From Solirubrobacterales bacterium (GTDB lineage Bacteria; Actinomycetota; Thermoleophilia; Solirubrobacterales; 70-9): a stretch of DNA of 50,881 nt. The notes under the pieces were generated by a model. It was not told where the DNA came from, did not search any database, and was given only the letters and a program-made list of their open reading frames with translations. A program made the position numbers and the translations under genes. Below are positions 9,703 through 17,188 of this stretch, in pieces. The stretch lies in contig JAGQUO010000005.1 in assembly GCA_020438445.1 (NCBI GenBank), forward strand, positions 1 to 50,881, read 5' to 3'. The first letter of the stretch is position 1. Each line of letters begins with the position of its first letter.

Positions 9703-10430
9703 TGAGGAAGAGGACGATCGGGGCGGCCGCGGGCATCGGGCTGGCCGGAGCGGCGGGCATCGCCTTCTACGGCGGCCAGGTGCCGACCGCGCAGATCTAC
9801 GGGCCGACGATCCACCGCAACCCGGGCGCGGGCAAGAAGATCGCGCTCACCTACGACGACGGGCCGAACCCGGTCCACACGCCTCAGCTCCTCTCCCTCC
9901 TCGATCGATTCGGGGCGCGGGCCACGTTCTTCTCGATCGGCATGTGGGCCGAGCGCGAGCCGGGCCTCCTGCGCGAGATGGAGGCCGCCGGACACGCGAT
10001 CGGAAACCACACGCACACCCACCCGACGATGCCGCTGCTGTCGTCGGCGGAGGTGAAGGACGAGCTCCGCCGGTGCCGAGCGGCGGTCGAGGCGTCCGGG
10101 ATCGAGTTCTCGCGGGCCAACGGCGGCATGCTGATGAGGCCGCCCTACGGCCGCCGCCGCCCCGGCACCCTGAGGGCGATGCGGGAGGAGGGCTACGAGC
10201 CGGTGACCTGGTCGGTCACCTGCTTCGACTGGCGGCGGACGGCGACGCGCCGCTCGATCGCTCGCCACGCCTCTCACGCGGGCCCCGGCGACATCATCCT
10301 CATGCACGACGGCAACAACCACGTGCCCGATGCCGACCGCTCCCGATCGGTCGGCGCCACCCAGGACACCCTCGAGCGTTACTCCGCCGAGGGCTACGAG
10401 TTCGTCACGGTCCCGGAGCTGATGGCCTAG
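9702..10430 (+). CDS. Polysaccharide deacetylase (NodB domain, CE4)
   Basis: 242 aa. A short N-terminal hydrophobic segment (about residues 6-25) anchors or exports it. The NodB domain follows: TYDDGPNP (catalytic base Asp and metal Asp), GNHTHTHPT (the metal-binding H-x3-H motif), RPPYGRR and a C-terminal ILMHDGN. CE4 enzymes remove N-acetyl groups from cell-wall or capsule sugars using a divalent metal. Start-stop coupled to the upstream glycosyltransferase. The family is certain; the polymer acted on is inferred to be extracellular glycan. Confidence 0.88.
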   Translation: MRKRTIGAAAGIGLAGAAGIAFYGGQVPTAQIYGPTIHRNPGAGKKIALTYDDGPNPVHTPQLLSLLDRFGARATFFSIGMWAEREPGLLREMEAAGHAIGNHTHTHPTMPLLSSAEVKDELRRCRAAVEASGIEFSRANGGMLMRPPYGRRRPGTLRAMREEGYEPVTWSVTCFDWRRTATRRSIARHASHAGPGDIILMHDGNNHVPDADRSRSVGATQDTLERYSAEGYEFVTVPELMA

Positions 10431-10481
10431 ACAAGTGCGCGCTCGCAGCCCTCTGAGCTGCTCGACTGCGCCGGCCCGGTG

Positions 10482-10643
10482 CTATCCGCCGCCCACGGTG
10501 CGACCGGCGTGAGCGCCCGCCAGGTCCAGGGCGACGGCGAGGATCAGCGTCCCGAGCCAGGCGTTGACGGGATCGGCGACCAGCGGCTCGCTGCCGCCGA
10601 CGTTGTTGCAGATGAACCAGACGATGAACCAGGCGATCGTCAC
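10482..10643 (-). CDS. Very small predicted membrane protein (53 aa)
   Basis: Short reading frame starting GTG at 10643 and ending TAG at 10482. It begins MTIAWFIVWFICNNVGG, then EPLVADPVNAWLGTLILAVALDLAGAH (here broken up as EPLVADPVNAW and LGTLILAVALDLA), giving two hydrophobic segments around a short polar loop. The in-frame stop at 10653-10655 limits the start to GTG 10643. It lies between the deacetylase (convergent) and the molybdenum gene cluster (same strand, 43 bp downstream of the DUF6457 gene). The amphipathic pattern and codon-position G/C bias look coding; no known function. Confidence 0.5.
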   Translation of the reverse strand: MTIAWFIVWFICNNVGGSEPLVADPVNAWLGTLILAVALDLAGAHAGRTVGGG

Positions 10644-10686
10644 CGGCCCAACCTACGACTCTGTGGCGAAACGTAAACCGTGGCGA

Positions 10687-10911
10687 CTACGCATCGCCGG
10701 CCAAGCTCTCAGCGATCTCGATCGCGCGCTCGGCCTCGATTCCGGCGGAGCCGGCGATCCAGCAGGCGATCGGGGCGGCGATCCGCTCCGACGAGTGCGC
10801 GGCGACACTCGCGAGCTTGAGCAGACGCGCGATCTGCTCCTCATCGGGCGCCTCCGCGTCGGCGGCCTCCGCAAAGGCCTCGATCCAGTCGATTCCGCTC
10901 GTTTCCGCCAT
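10687..10911 (-). CDS. DUF6457-like small protein
   Basis: 74 aa, acidic and helical, starting MAETSGIDWIEAFAEAA, with a hydrophobic C-terminal part reading RIAAPIACWIAGSAGI. It resembles the DUF6457 family of actinobacterial proteins often found beside molybdenum-cofactor or mod genes; the position 33 bp downstream of modC in the same direction supports this. Probably the distal gene of the mod operon. Function unknown. Confidence 0.6.
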   Translation of the reverse strand: MAETSGIDWIEAFAEAADAEAPDEEQIARLLKLASVAAHSSERIAAPIACWIAGSAGIEAERAIEIAESLAGDA

Positions 10912-10944
10912 CGCTCGGGCCTCCCGGGTTCGGTTCGGTCGAAC

Positions 10945-12009
10945 CTATCGTGGCGCCAGGCGGGTCGCGGTCGCCTTCCAGCTCGCGATCACCGGCGTCC
11001 CGGGCCCGAGGCCGAGTCGCTCGATCGAGGCTGCCGTGACCTCGGCCGCCAGCGGTTGCGGCACGGCGAGACCGATCCGGGCACGGTTGCCGAACTCGGT
11101 GACCCCGGTGACCTCGCCTGCGAGCCGGTTCAGCGCCGATCCGGCCGGCGCCGGAGCGCCGGCCGGATCGATCGCTATCTCCCACGGGAAGACGCCGGCG
11201 GAGACCGGCCCGCTCGCCTCCTCGGTGCTGTAGATCGTGCCCCCGCCCGTGAGCTCGACCCGGGTGAGCCCGCCCTCGCCGGGTGCGGCGACACCGTCGA
11301 GGACCGTCGCGCCCGCGAGATCGGCGACGAGCCCGCTCGCCGGCGCCGCCGCGAGCTCGGCGGGCGATCCGCGCTGGATGATCCGGCCGCGATCGAGCAC
11401 CGCGACCGAGTCGGCGAGCTGAGCCGCCTCGGCGAAGTCGTGGGTGACGACGATCGCCGGGACGGCGGCGGTGTCGAGCACCGAGGCCAGCTCGCGCGCT
11501 GCGGCCGCGCGCGTCCGCGCATCGAGCGCCGACAGGGGCTCGTCCAGCAGGAGCAGCCGAGGCTCCGCCGCGAGCGCCCGGGCCAGCGCAACCCGCTGGC
11601 GCTCGCCCCCGCTGAGATCGGCGGGGACGGCTTCGGAGCGATCGGCGAGGCCGAGCCGGCCGAGCCCGGCGACGGCCGCCGCCCGCCGCGAGCGCCGCCG
11701 CCCGGGAAGGCCGTAGGCGACGTTTCGCCATGCGGCCATGTGCGGGAACAGCGCGTAGTCCTGGAAGACGAACCCGATCCCGCGCCTCTCGGCGGGCACG
11801 TTCTTCCCGGCCCCGGAGTCGAACCACGGCTCGCCGCCGAGGGAGATCAACCCGGCGTCGGGATCGAGGAGCCCGGCGATCAACCGCAGCAGCGTGCTCT
11901 TCCCGGAGCCGGAGGGGCCGACGAGCGCGAGCCGTTCGCCGCGGCCGACCTCCAGACCAGCATCGAGGCGGAACGCGCCTCTCGCCTTGACGAGCTCAGC
12001 GGTCAGCAT
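10945..12009 (-). CDS. modC: Molybdate ABC transporter ATP-binding protein
   Basis: 354-aa ATPase that powers molybdate import. Walker A GPSGSGKST (31-39), Q-loop FVFQDYALF, signature LSGGERQRVALARAL, Walker B LLLLDEP and the switch His in VVTHDF are all intact. The C-terminal ~130 residues form a TOBE/Mop-like domain, which in ModC binds molybdate and regulates transport. ATG 12009 lies 13 bp inside the end of modB, a typical coupled overlap; a longer reading would include unconserved modB-derived sequence. Forms the complex with ModB and ModA encoded upstream. Confidence 0.92.
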   Translation of the reverse strand: MLTAELVKARGAFRLDAGLEVGRGERLALVGPSGSGKSTLLRLIAGLLDPDAGLISLGGEPWFDSGAGKNVPAERRGIGFVFQDYALFPHMAAWRNVAYGLPGRRRSRRAAAVAGLGRLGLADRSEAVPADLSGGERQRVALARALAAEPRLLLLDEPLSALDARTRAAAARELASVLDTAAVPAIVVTHDFAEAAQLADSVAVLDRGRIIQRGSPAELAAAPASGLVADLAGATVLDGVAAPGEGGLTRVELTGGGTIYSTEEASGPVSAGVFPWEIAIDPAGAPAPAGSALNRLAGEVTGVTEFGNRARIGLAVPQPLAAEVTAASIERLGLGPGTPVIASWKATATRLAPR

Positions 12010-12817
12010 CGACGACCTCCGGTCTTCCGCCGACGAGCTTGACCGCGAGCAGGATGAAGGCGGAGACGACGAGCAGCACGGCGGACAGAGCGAGGGCGGC
12101 ATCGAAGTCGCGGGCGAGGAACTCGAAGATCGCGAGCGGCGCCGTCTGGGTGCGGCCCTCGAGCGAGCCGGCGAACATCAGGGTCGCCCCGAACTCACCG
12201 AGTGCCCGGCCCCAGGCGAGCGCGGCACCCGACGCGAGCCCGGCACGGGCGCCGGGGATGCCGACCCGCAGGAACGTCCTCCCCTCCCCCGCCCCGAGCG
12301 TCCGCGAGGCGTCGAGCAGGTTGGCGTCGATCGCCTCGAACGCCGCGATCGCACCGCGCACGAAGAACGGGGCGGCGACGAACGTCAGCGCTACCACGAC
12401 GCCCGCCGTCTGCAGCACGAGCTCGATCCCGAGGCTCTCGATCGCGCCGCCGGCGATGCCGTTCGGCCCGAAGGCTGCCAGCAGCGCGATGCCGGCTGCC
12501 GCCGGCGGCAGGACGAGCGGAAGCTCGATCAGCGTCAGGACCAGCGCCCGGCCCCGGAAGTCGCGGCGAGCGACGAACCAGGCTGCGGGGGTGCCGACCG
12601 CGACGATCAGCAGCAGCGCGGCGAGCGACGTCCGGAGGCTGAGCCAGAGAGCTTCCGCGGCACCGCGCTCGCCGAGGCTGGAGACGAGCTCGCGCGGCCC
12701 GGTCTCCGCGAAGAGGGCGATCATCGGCACGACGAGGAAGCCGAGCAACAGCGCCAGCGCGCCCGCGGCGGCGATCCGGAAGCCGATCGAGCCGCCAGAA
12801 CGGCCCGACCGGCTCAT
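11996..12817 (-). CDS. modB: Molybdate ABC transporter permease
   Basis: 273-aa integral membrane permease with about six hydrophobic segments. The EAA loop that contacts the ATPase is visible as DASRTLGAGEGRTFLRVGIP and is followed by GRALGEFGATLMFAG, the conserved ModB/CysW-type signature. Its start overlaps the modA stop by four bases and its end overlaps modC by 14, so the transporter is translated as a unit. Confidence 0.92.
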   Translation of the reverse strand: MSRSGRSGGSIGFRIAAAGALALLLGFLVVPMIALFAETGPRELVSSLGERGAAEALWLSLRTSLAALLLIVAVGTPAAWFVARRDFRGRALVLTLIELPLVLPPAAAGIALLAAFGPNGIAGGAIESLGIELVLQTAGVVVALTFVAAPFFVRGAIAAFEAIDANLLDASRTLGAGEGRTFLRVGIPGARAGLASGAALAWGRALGEFGATLMFAGSLEGRTQTAPLAIFEFLARDFDAALALSAVLLVVSAFILLAVKLVGGRPEVVDADR

Positions 12818-13587
12818 TCCGGGGGGGGCCCGAAGCCGGAGTCGAGGAGGATGTCCTGGCCTTTGCCGTCGACCGCACCGTCGAGGAACCGACGAGCGAG
12901 CTCCGGTTGGGCCGCTTCAGTGGTAACGGCGATCCCGTAGGCGACATCCGGGCTCGCCTCCGGCGGGATCTCGACCTCTTCGATCCTGCCGGCGGCGGCA
13001 TCGACGTCGCTCCGATAGACGAACCCGGCATCGACGGCGCCCTGCGTCAGCTTGCCGACGATCCCCGCGACGTCGGGCTCGCTGCTGGCGACGTTGCCCA
13101 GGATCGCCTTCGAGGCGTCGGGCCCGAGCGCATCGAGTACCTCCCTCGTGTAGATCCCGATCGGCACGTCCTCGTCGCCGATCGCGATCGTCACGCCGGG
13201 CTCTTCGAGGTCGGCGACGTCGTCGATGCCGGAGCCGGCAGGAACTCCGACGACGAGCTTGTTGGTGACGAAGGTCGTCGGCTTCTCGACGAGGCCCTCC
13301 TCGTGAAGCTCATCCGGCAGCGAGGTGTTGGCCGCTGCGTAGACGTCGGGGGTCACGCCCTGCCGGATCTGCGCAGCCAGGTCGTCGGAGCCGGCAAACG
13401 AGAACTTCACGTCGGCGCCCTCGATCTCGTCGCCGTAGCGCTCGAATGCGGGGGCGAGCGATGCGGCACCGAAGACGACCAGCTCCGGCTCGGTCGAGGC
13501 GCTCGACGACGAGTCGTCACCGGAGCTGCCGCAGCCGGCAAGGACCGCGGCCAACAGCGCGAGCGGCAAACCCGCGAAGCGTCTCAA
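12814..13587 (-). CDS. modA: Molybdate-binding lipoprotein
   Basis: 257-aa substrate-binding protein. The signal peptide ends in lipobox LAGC with Cys18 as the lipidated residue, followed by a Ser/Asp-rich linker, so it is tethered to the outside of the membrane. The mature part has the ModA pattern: VVFGAASLAPAF, FSFAGSDDLAAQI and, near the C-terminus, AGFVYRSDVDAA. These include the Ser residues that hold oxyanions in the family. Overlaps both neighbours by four bases. Specificity for molybdate rather than tungstate is inferred from the operon. Confidence 0.9.
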   Translation of the reverse strand: MRRFAGLPLALLAAVLAGCGSSGDDSSSSASTEPELVVFGAASLAPAFERYGDEIEGADVKFSFAGSDDLAAQIRQGVTPDVYAAANTSLPDELHEEGLVEKPTTFVTNKLVVGVPAGSGIDDVADLEEPGVTIAIGDEDVPIGIYTREVLDALGPDASKAILGNVASSEPDVAGIVGKLTQGAVDAGFVYRSDVDAAAGRIEEVEIPPEASPDVAYGIAVTTEAAQPELARRFLDGAVDGKGQDILLDSGFGPPPE

Positions 13588-13991
13588 GCCTCTCCTCCGC
13601 GCTGGATCATCACCGACGTCGCCTTGACGAGCGCGGTCGCCTCGACTCCCTCGGCGAGGCCCAGCTCCTCGACGGAGTCGCGGGTGATCGCGGCGGTGAC
13701 GCGATGCGGGCCCGCCTCGATCTCGACCAGCGCCATGACGCCGTCGACCTCGACGGACACGACCCGCCCGGGGAACCGGTTGCGCGTCGAGAGCTCGTCA
13801 CCGGTCCGGTGGCGCTCGGGGGTCGTGCGCAGCCGCTCGACCTCGGCGACCGGCACCCGGCGGTTGCCGTTCGCGTCCCTTTCGGTCTGGAGCTTGCCGC
13901 CGCGGTCCCAGCGGCGGAGCGTGTCGACGCTGACGCCGAGCTGCTTGGCCGCTGCGCCGAGGCTGAGGTCCGCTCCCATCTGCCTAAGCAT
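13584..13991 (-). CDS. Molybdenum-responsive regulator, MerR-type HTH fused to TOBE domain
   Basis: Up to 135 aa. The N-terminal HTH reads SLGAAAKQLGVSVDTLRRWDRGGKL, quoted here as AAAKQLGVSVDTLRRW; residues ~70-130 form one TOBE/Mop domain, which binds molybdate or tungstate in ModE-type proteins. First gene of the modA-modB-modC operon and overlapping modA by four bases, so it is very likely the operon's Mo sensor. Two starts are possible: ATG 13991, inside a palindrome, or ATG 13979, which leaves the palindrome entirely upstream and begins MGADLSLG, closer to where relatives start. The second is favoured. Neither has a clear ribosome site. Confidence 0.8.
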   Translation of the reverse strand: MLRQMGADLSLGAAAKQLGVSVDTLRRWDRGGKLQTERDANGNRRVPVAEVERLRTTPERHRTGDELSTRNRFPGRVVSVEVDGVMALVEIEAGPHRVTAAITRDSVEELGLAEGVEATALVKATSVMIQRGGEA

Positions 13992-14001
13992 TGCATAGGC
14001 A
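13981..14001. promoter_or_regulatory. 21-bp palindrome, candidate operator of the mod operon
   Basis: TGCCTAAGCA-T-TGCATAGGCA: two 10-base half sites matching at 9 of 10 positions around a central T at 13991. It sits exactly at the 5' end of the regulator-modABC operon, overlapping ATG 13991 and lying one base upstream of ATG 13979. Position and symmetry fit autoregulation by a dimeric HTH-TOBE protein; binding itself is inferred. Confidence 0.6.
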
Positions 14002-14022
14002 GGTCGTCGAAGCTTCCCGGCC

Positions 14023-15480
14023 TCAGGGCGAGGAGATCAACTCGTAGTCGCCGGGGTCGAGGTGCTCGGTCCGGTCCGCGTACTCGCGCATGTACCCGGG
14101 CCAGTTGGCGACGATCCGGCCGCTCTCGTTCCGGTACCAGGAGTCGCACTCGAGCCAGGCGGTGCCCGCGAACCGGGCCTGCGTCTCGCGATCGCTCCGG
14201 GCTTCGACCTCCGGCCTCACCGCGATCGCGGCCGCGCCCGCGTCACGGACGCGCTGCAGCGCCTGGCGGATGTAGGCCGCCTGGGCCTCGAGGTAGAAGA
14301 CGATCGAGCCCCCGGAGGTGTTCGTGTTCGGCCCGTACATGAGAAACAGCGAGGGGAACCCGGGGACCGCGATCCCGAGATGGGCGTGGGCACCTCCCTC
14401 CCACTCCTCCCTGCGCCGGCGTCCGCCGGCGCCGGTGATCTCCATCGGGAACATGAAGTCGTTGGTCCGGAAGCCGGTGCCTCAGATGATGCCGTCGACC
14501 TCGCGCTCGCGGCCGTCGGGTGTCCTGATCCCGCGCGCGTTGACGGCGCCGATCGGATCGGTCACGAGCTCCACGTTCTCGCGCTGCAGTGTGGGCAGGA
14601 AGTACGAGCTGAAGAGGACCCGCTTGCACCCGAACGTGTAGTCGGGCCAAGCCTTGCGGCGGACCTCGGGGTCGCGGAGCTGCCAGCGCATGAACAGCGA
14701 CGAGCGCAGCCGTCCGAGGCGACCGAGCGTGCGCGGGTTGCGGATCATCGCCGTCAGCGACTCGCCGTAGTCGAAGACGAAGCGGCGCCTGAAGGCCTGC
14801 AGGCCGGGCACCCGGCTGATCGCCGCCGCGATCGGAGCGGGATAGGAGCGGTTGCGGCGTGGCATGAACCAGTTCCCGGTCCGCTGGAAGACGTAGAGCC
14901 GCTCCGTCTCGGCGGCGATCTCGGGGACGAACTGGACGGCCGAAGCGCCGGTTCCGACGACCGCCACCCGCTTGCCGCGTAGGTCGTAGTCGTGGTCCCA
15001 CCAGGCCGAGTGGAAGCTGTGCCCGCGGAAACCCTCGAGACCCTCGATCCGCGGGGTCGCTTCGCGGTGGAGCTGCCCCGTCGCGACGATCACCGCGTCG
15101 CTCTCCCACGTGCGCCCGTCGGCTGCGGTGGTCGTCCAGGCCCGGCGCTCGTCGTCCCAGCGACAGGCGGTCACCTCGACGCCGGTCTCGATCCGGCGAT
15201 CGACGCCGTGTTCGTGGGCGACCTCGCGCAGGTAGCGGAGGATCTCCTCCCTCGTCGAGCAGAGGCGGCGCCAGTCGCGGCGCTGAGCGAACGAGTACGA
15301 GTAGAGGTGGCTGGGGACGTCGCAGGCCGACCCGGGGTAGCCGTTGTAGAACCAGGTGCCGCCGAGCTCTGGAGCGCGATCGAGGATCGTGATGTCGTCG
15401 AAGCCGTGGGACTGGAGCTCGATGCAGGCGCCGATCCCGCCGAAGCCGGCGCCGACGATCAGGACCCGGGGGTTGCCCAT
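14023..15480 (-). pseudogene. Flavin-containing (Baeyer-Villiger-type) monooxygenase with one in-frame TGA
   Basis: The frame encodes about 485 residues but is broken by a single TGA at 14482-14484. Upstream of it are VLIVGAGFGGIG (FAD site), the Baeyer-Villiger fingerprint F-x-G-x3-H-x3-W seen as FRGHSFHSAWW, and the second Rossmann motif VAVVGTGASAV. The stop falls in D-G-I-I-stop-G-T-G-F, the conserved D-x-I-I-x-x-T-G-F segment, and the same frame then continues through family sequence (TNDFMFP, then FLMYGPNTNTSGGS) to 14023. Thus only one codon is wrong: a recent nonsense mutation, a sequencing error (TGG, TGC, CGA or GGA would restore it), or readthrough. Confidence 0.85.
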
Positions 15481-15498
15481 GGTCGGAATCTAACCTCG

Positions 15499-16014
15499 TC
15501 AGCCCAGCGTCGCGCCCTTCTCCCGGTTGCATCGGTCACACAGCAGTTGCAGGTTCGCGGCCGCGCTCGACCCGCCCATCGCGACCGGGATCACGTGGTC
15601 GAACTGCAGCAGCGCCCGCGAGCCGCACTCGACGCAGCGGCCGCCGTCGCGCTCGAACACCTCGAGCCGCACCTTGCGCGGGATCGCCGGCCTCGCCGGG
15701 CCCGCCGCCGAGCGACTCCTCGCGCGCTCGAGCTGCCGCCGCTTGCGGTCGAGCCGCTCGTCCGCCAGCGCCTCCACGTCCGCCGGCCCGAGATCCTCGC
15801 GCTCCCACCAGATCCTGTCCCGGTAGAGCCAATAGCGCCGCCCGGCGAGCTCGCCGACCGCGACGGCTATCGAGTCCTGCAGCTCGTCGACCCGGCGCCA
15901 GGCCCGGCGGCCGATCGCCGGGCCCGCGACCTCGCTGCCGACCACGAGGCGGTAATGGCGGCCGACCAGGGACCGTCCCTCCTCGAAGGCCGCGTTGTGC
16001 GCCTCGTTCAGCAT
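15499..16014 (-). CDS. HNH endonuclease domain protein
   Basis: 171 aa. An N-terminal ~100 residues of unknown, Arg-rich helical character precede a C-terminal HNH nuclease domain: two CxxC pairs (RCVECG and LCDRCN, zinc ligands) flank [20 protein letters not shown], with the catalytic His in DHVIP and an Asn in NLQ. Such small HNH proteins cut DNA in mobile, restriction or repair contexts. It stands alone, 18 bp from the broken monooxygenase on the same strand; no recognition partner is visible. Confidence 0.8.
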   Translation of the reverse strand: MLNEAHNAAFEEGRSLVGRHYRLVVGSEVAGPAIGRRAWRRVDELQDSIAVAVGELAGRRYWLYRDRIWWEREDLGPADVEALADERLDRKRRQLERARSRSAAGPARPAIPRKVRLEVFERDGGRCVECGSRALLQFDHVIPVAMGGSSAAANLQLLCDRCNREKGATLG

Positions 16015-16069
16015 CGGCCCGCGAACCTAGGAGCCGAGGCGGCGGGTGCCCCGATCTGGGAGGGAAGTT

Positions 16070-16109
16070 GCAGGCCGGCCGCCCACTCCCGCCGGGTGGG
16101 CCGGCCTGC
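16070..16109 (-). terminator. Strong hairpin downstream of moaA
   Basis: GCAGGCCGGCC (16070-16080) pairs with GGCCGGCCTGC (16099-16109), an 11-bp perfect GC-rich stem extendable with CCAC/GTGG and a small bulge. It begins 8 bases past the moaA stop on the minus strand and is followed by a pyrimidine-rich stretch, fitting an intrinsic-type terminator. Confidence 0.6.
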
Positions 16110-16116
16110 GGCGTCG

Positions 16117-17118
16117 TCAGCCGCCGATCGCGCTCATCGACCGCGCCGGCGGGCGGAACCCGGGCTCGTTGACGCGGTGCTTGAGCTCCTTGCGCCAGAC
16201 GGCGTCGCGAACGATCTCCTCGAGCTCGGCATCGGAGGCGCCGGAGCGAAGGGGGTCGCGCAGGTCGGTCTCGTGGACCGAGAAGAGGCAGGTCCGGAGC
16301 TTCCCCTCCGCCGTCAGCCGCAGGCGATTGCAGTCACCGCAGAACGGCTCGCTGACCGGGTTGATGAAGCCGATCTCGCCGGCTCCGTCGGTGAAGCGGT
16401 AGACGCGCGCCGTGGCCGAGGGCTCACGCGGCAGCTCGGCCAGCTCGTGGGTGCGCTCGATCAGCGCCCTGATCTCGGCGCCGGTGAGCACTGATTCGGG
16501 CGTCCAGGCATGGTCGGCGTCGAGCGGCATGAACTCGATGAACCGCACCTGGTAATCACTGGTCCGGGCGAGCTCGACGAACGCGCCGACCTCGCGTTCG
16601 GTGAAATCGCGCATGGCGACTGCGTTCACCTTGATCGGCCGGATCCGCTCGTGGGCGGCGATCGCTTCCAGCCCGCGCATGACCTGCGGCAGCGCGTCGC
16701 GGCGGGTGATCTGGAAGAAGCGGTCGCGCGCCAGCGAGTCGATCGAGACGTTGACCCGGTCGACCCCGGCGGCGACGATCGCGCCGGCGTCGCGCTCCAG
16801 CAGGTAGCCGTTGGTCGTCAGCGACAGATCGCAGAGGCCGGGGATCGCCGAGAGCATCGAGACGAGGCGGGGGAAGTCGCGCCGGACGAGGGGCTCGCCT
16901 CCGGTCAGCCGCACGTCCTCGATCCCGAGGCCGACGAACAGCCCCACCAGACGCTCGATCTCCTCGAACGACAACACCTCCCCCCGCTCCAGCCACGGCA
17001 GCCCGTCCGCGGGCATGCAGTACTGGCAGCGGAAGTTGCAGCGGTCCGTGACCGAGACCCGCAGGTCCGATATCGACCTCCCGTGTGCGTCACGGAGCTC
17101 GTCCTTCTCGCTCTCCAT
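16117..17118 (-). CDS. moaA: GTP 3',8-cyclase (radical SAM), molybdenum cofactor synthesis
   Basis: 333 aa. Converts GTP to the first pterin intermediate of molybdopterin. The N-terminal radical-SAM cluster motif CNFRCQYC gives Cys27, Cys31 and Cys34; TGGEPLVR follows. The second [4Fe-4S] site is C-x2-C-x13-C as FCGDCNRLRL and LRTC. The protein ends in Gly-Gly, the conserved MoaA tail needed for activity in characterised members. ATG 17118 places the radical-SAM motif at the usual distance; ATG 17136 is an alternative. No other moa/moe gene is adjacent, but modABC and a Mo enzyme lie within 10 kb. Confidence 0.95.
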   Translation of the reverse strand: MESEKDELRDAHGRSISDLRVSVTDRCNFRCQYCMPADGLPWLERGEVLSFEEIERLVGLFVGLGIEDVRLTGGEPLVRRDFPRLVSMLSAIPGLCDLSLTTNGYLLERDAGAIVAAGVDRVNVSIDSLARDRFFQITRRDALPQVMRGLEAIAAHERIRPIKVNAVAMRDFTEREVGAFVELARTSDYQVRFIEFMPLDADHAWTPESVLTGAEIRALIERTHELAELPREPSATARVYRFTDGAGEIGFINPVSEPFCGDCNRLRLTAEGKLRTCLFSVHETDLRDPLRSGASDAELEEIVRDAVWRKELKHRVNEPGFRPPARSMSAIGG

Positions 17119-17188
17119 GCCCCGATGATCGCGCATCGGCCCGGTCGGGCTCGCCTCCGGCCGGGCTCGACGCGCGGCGGGCGGACGC

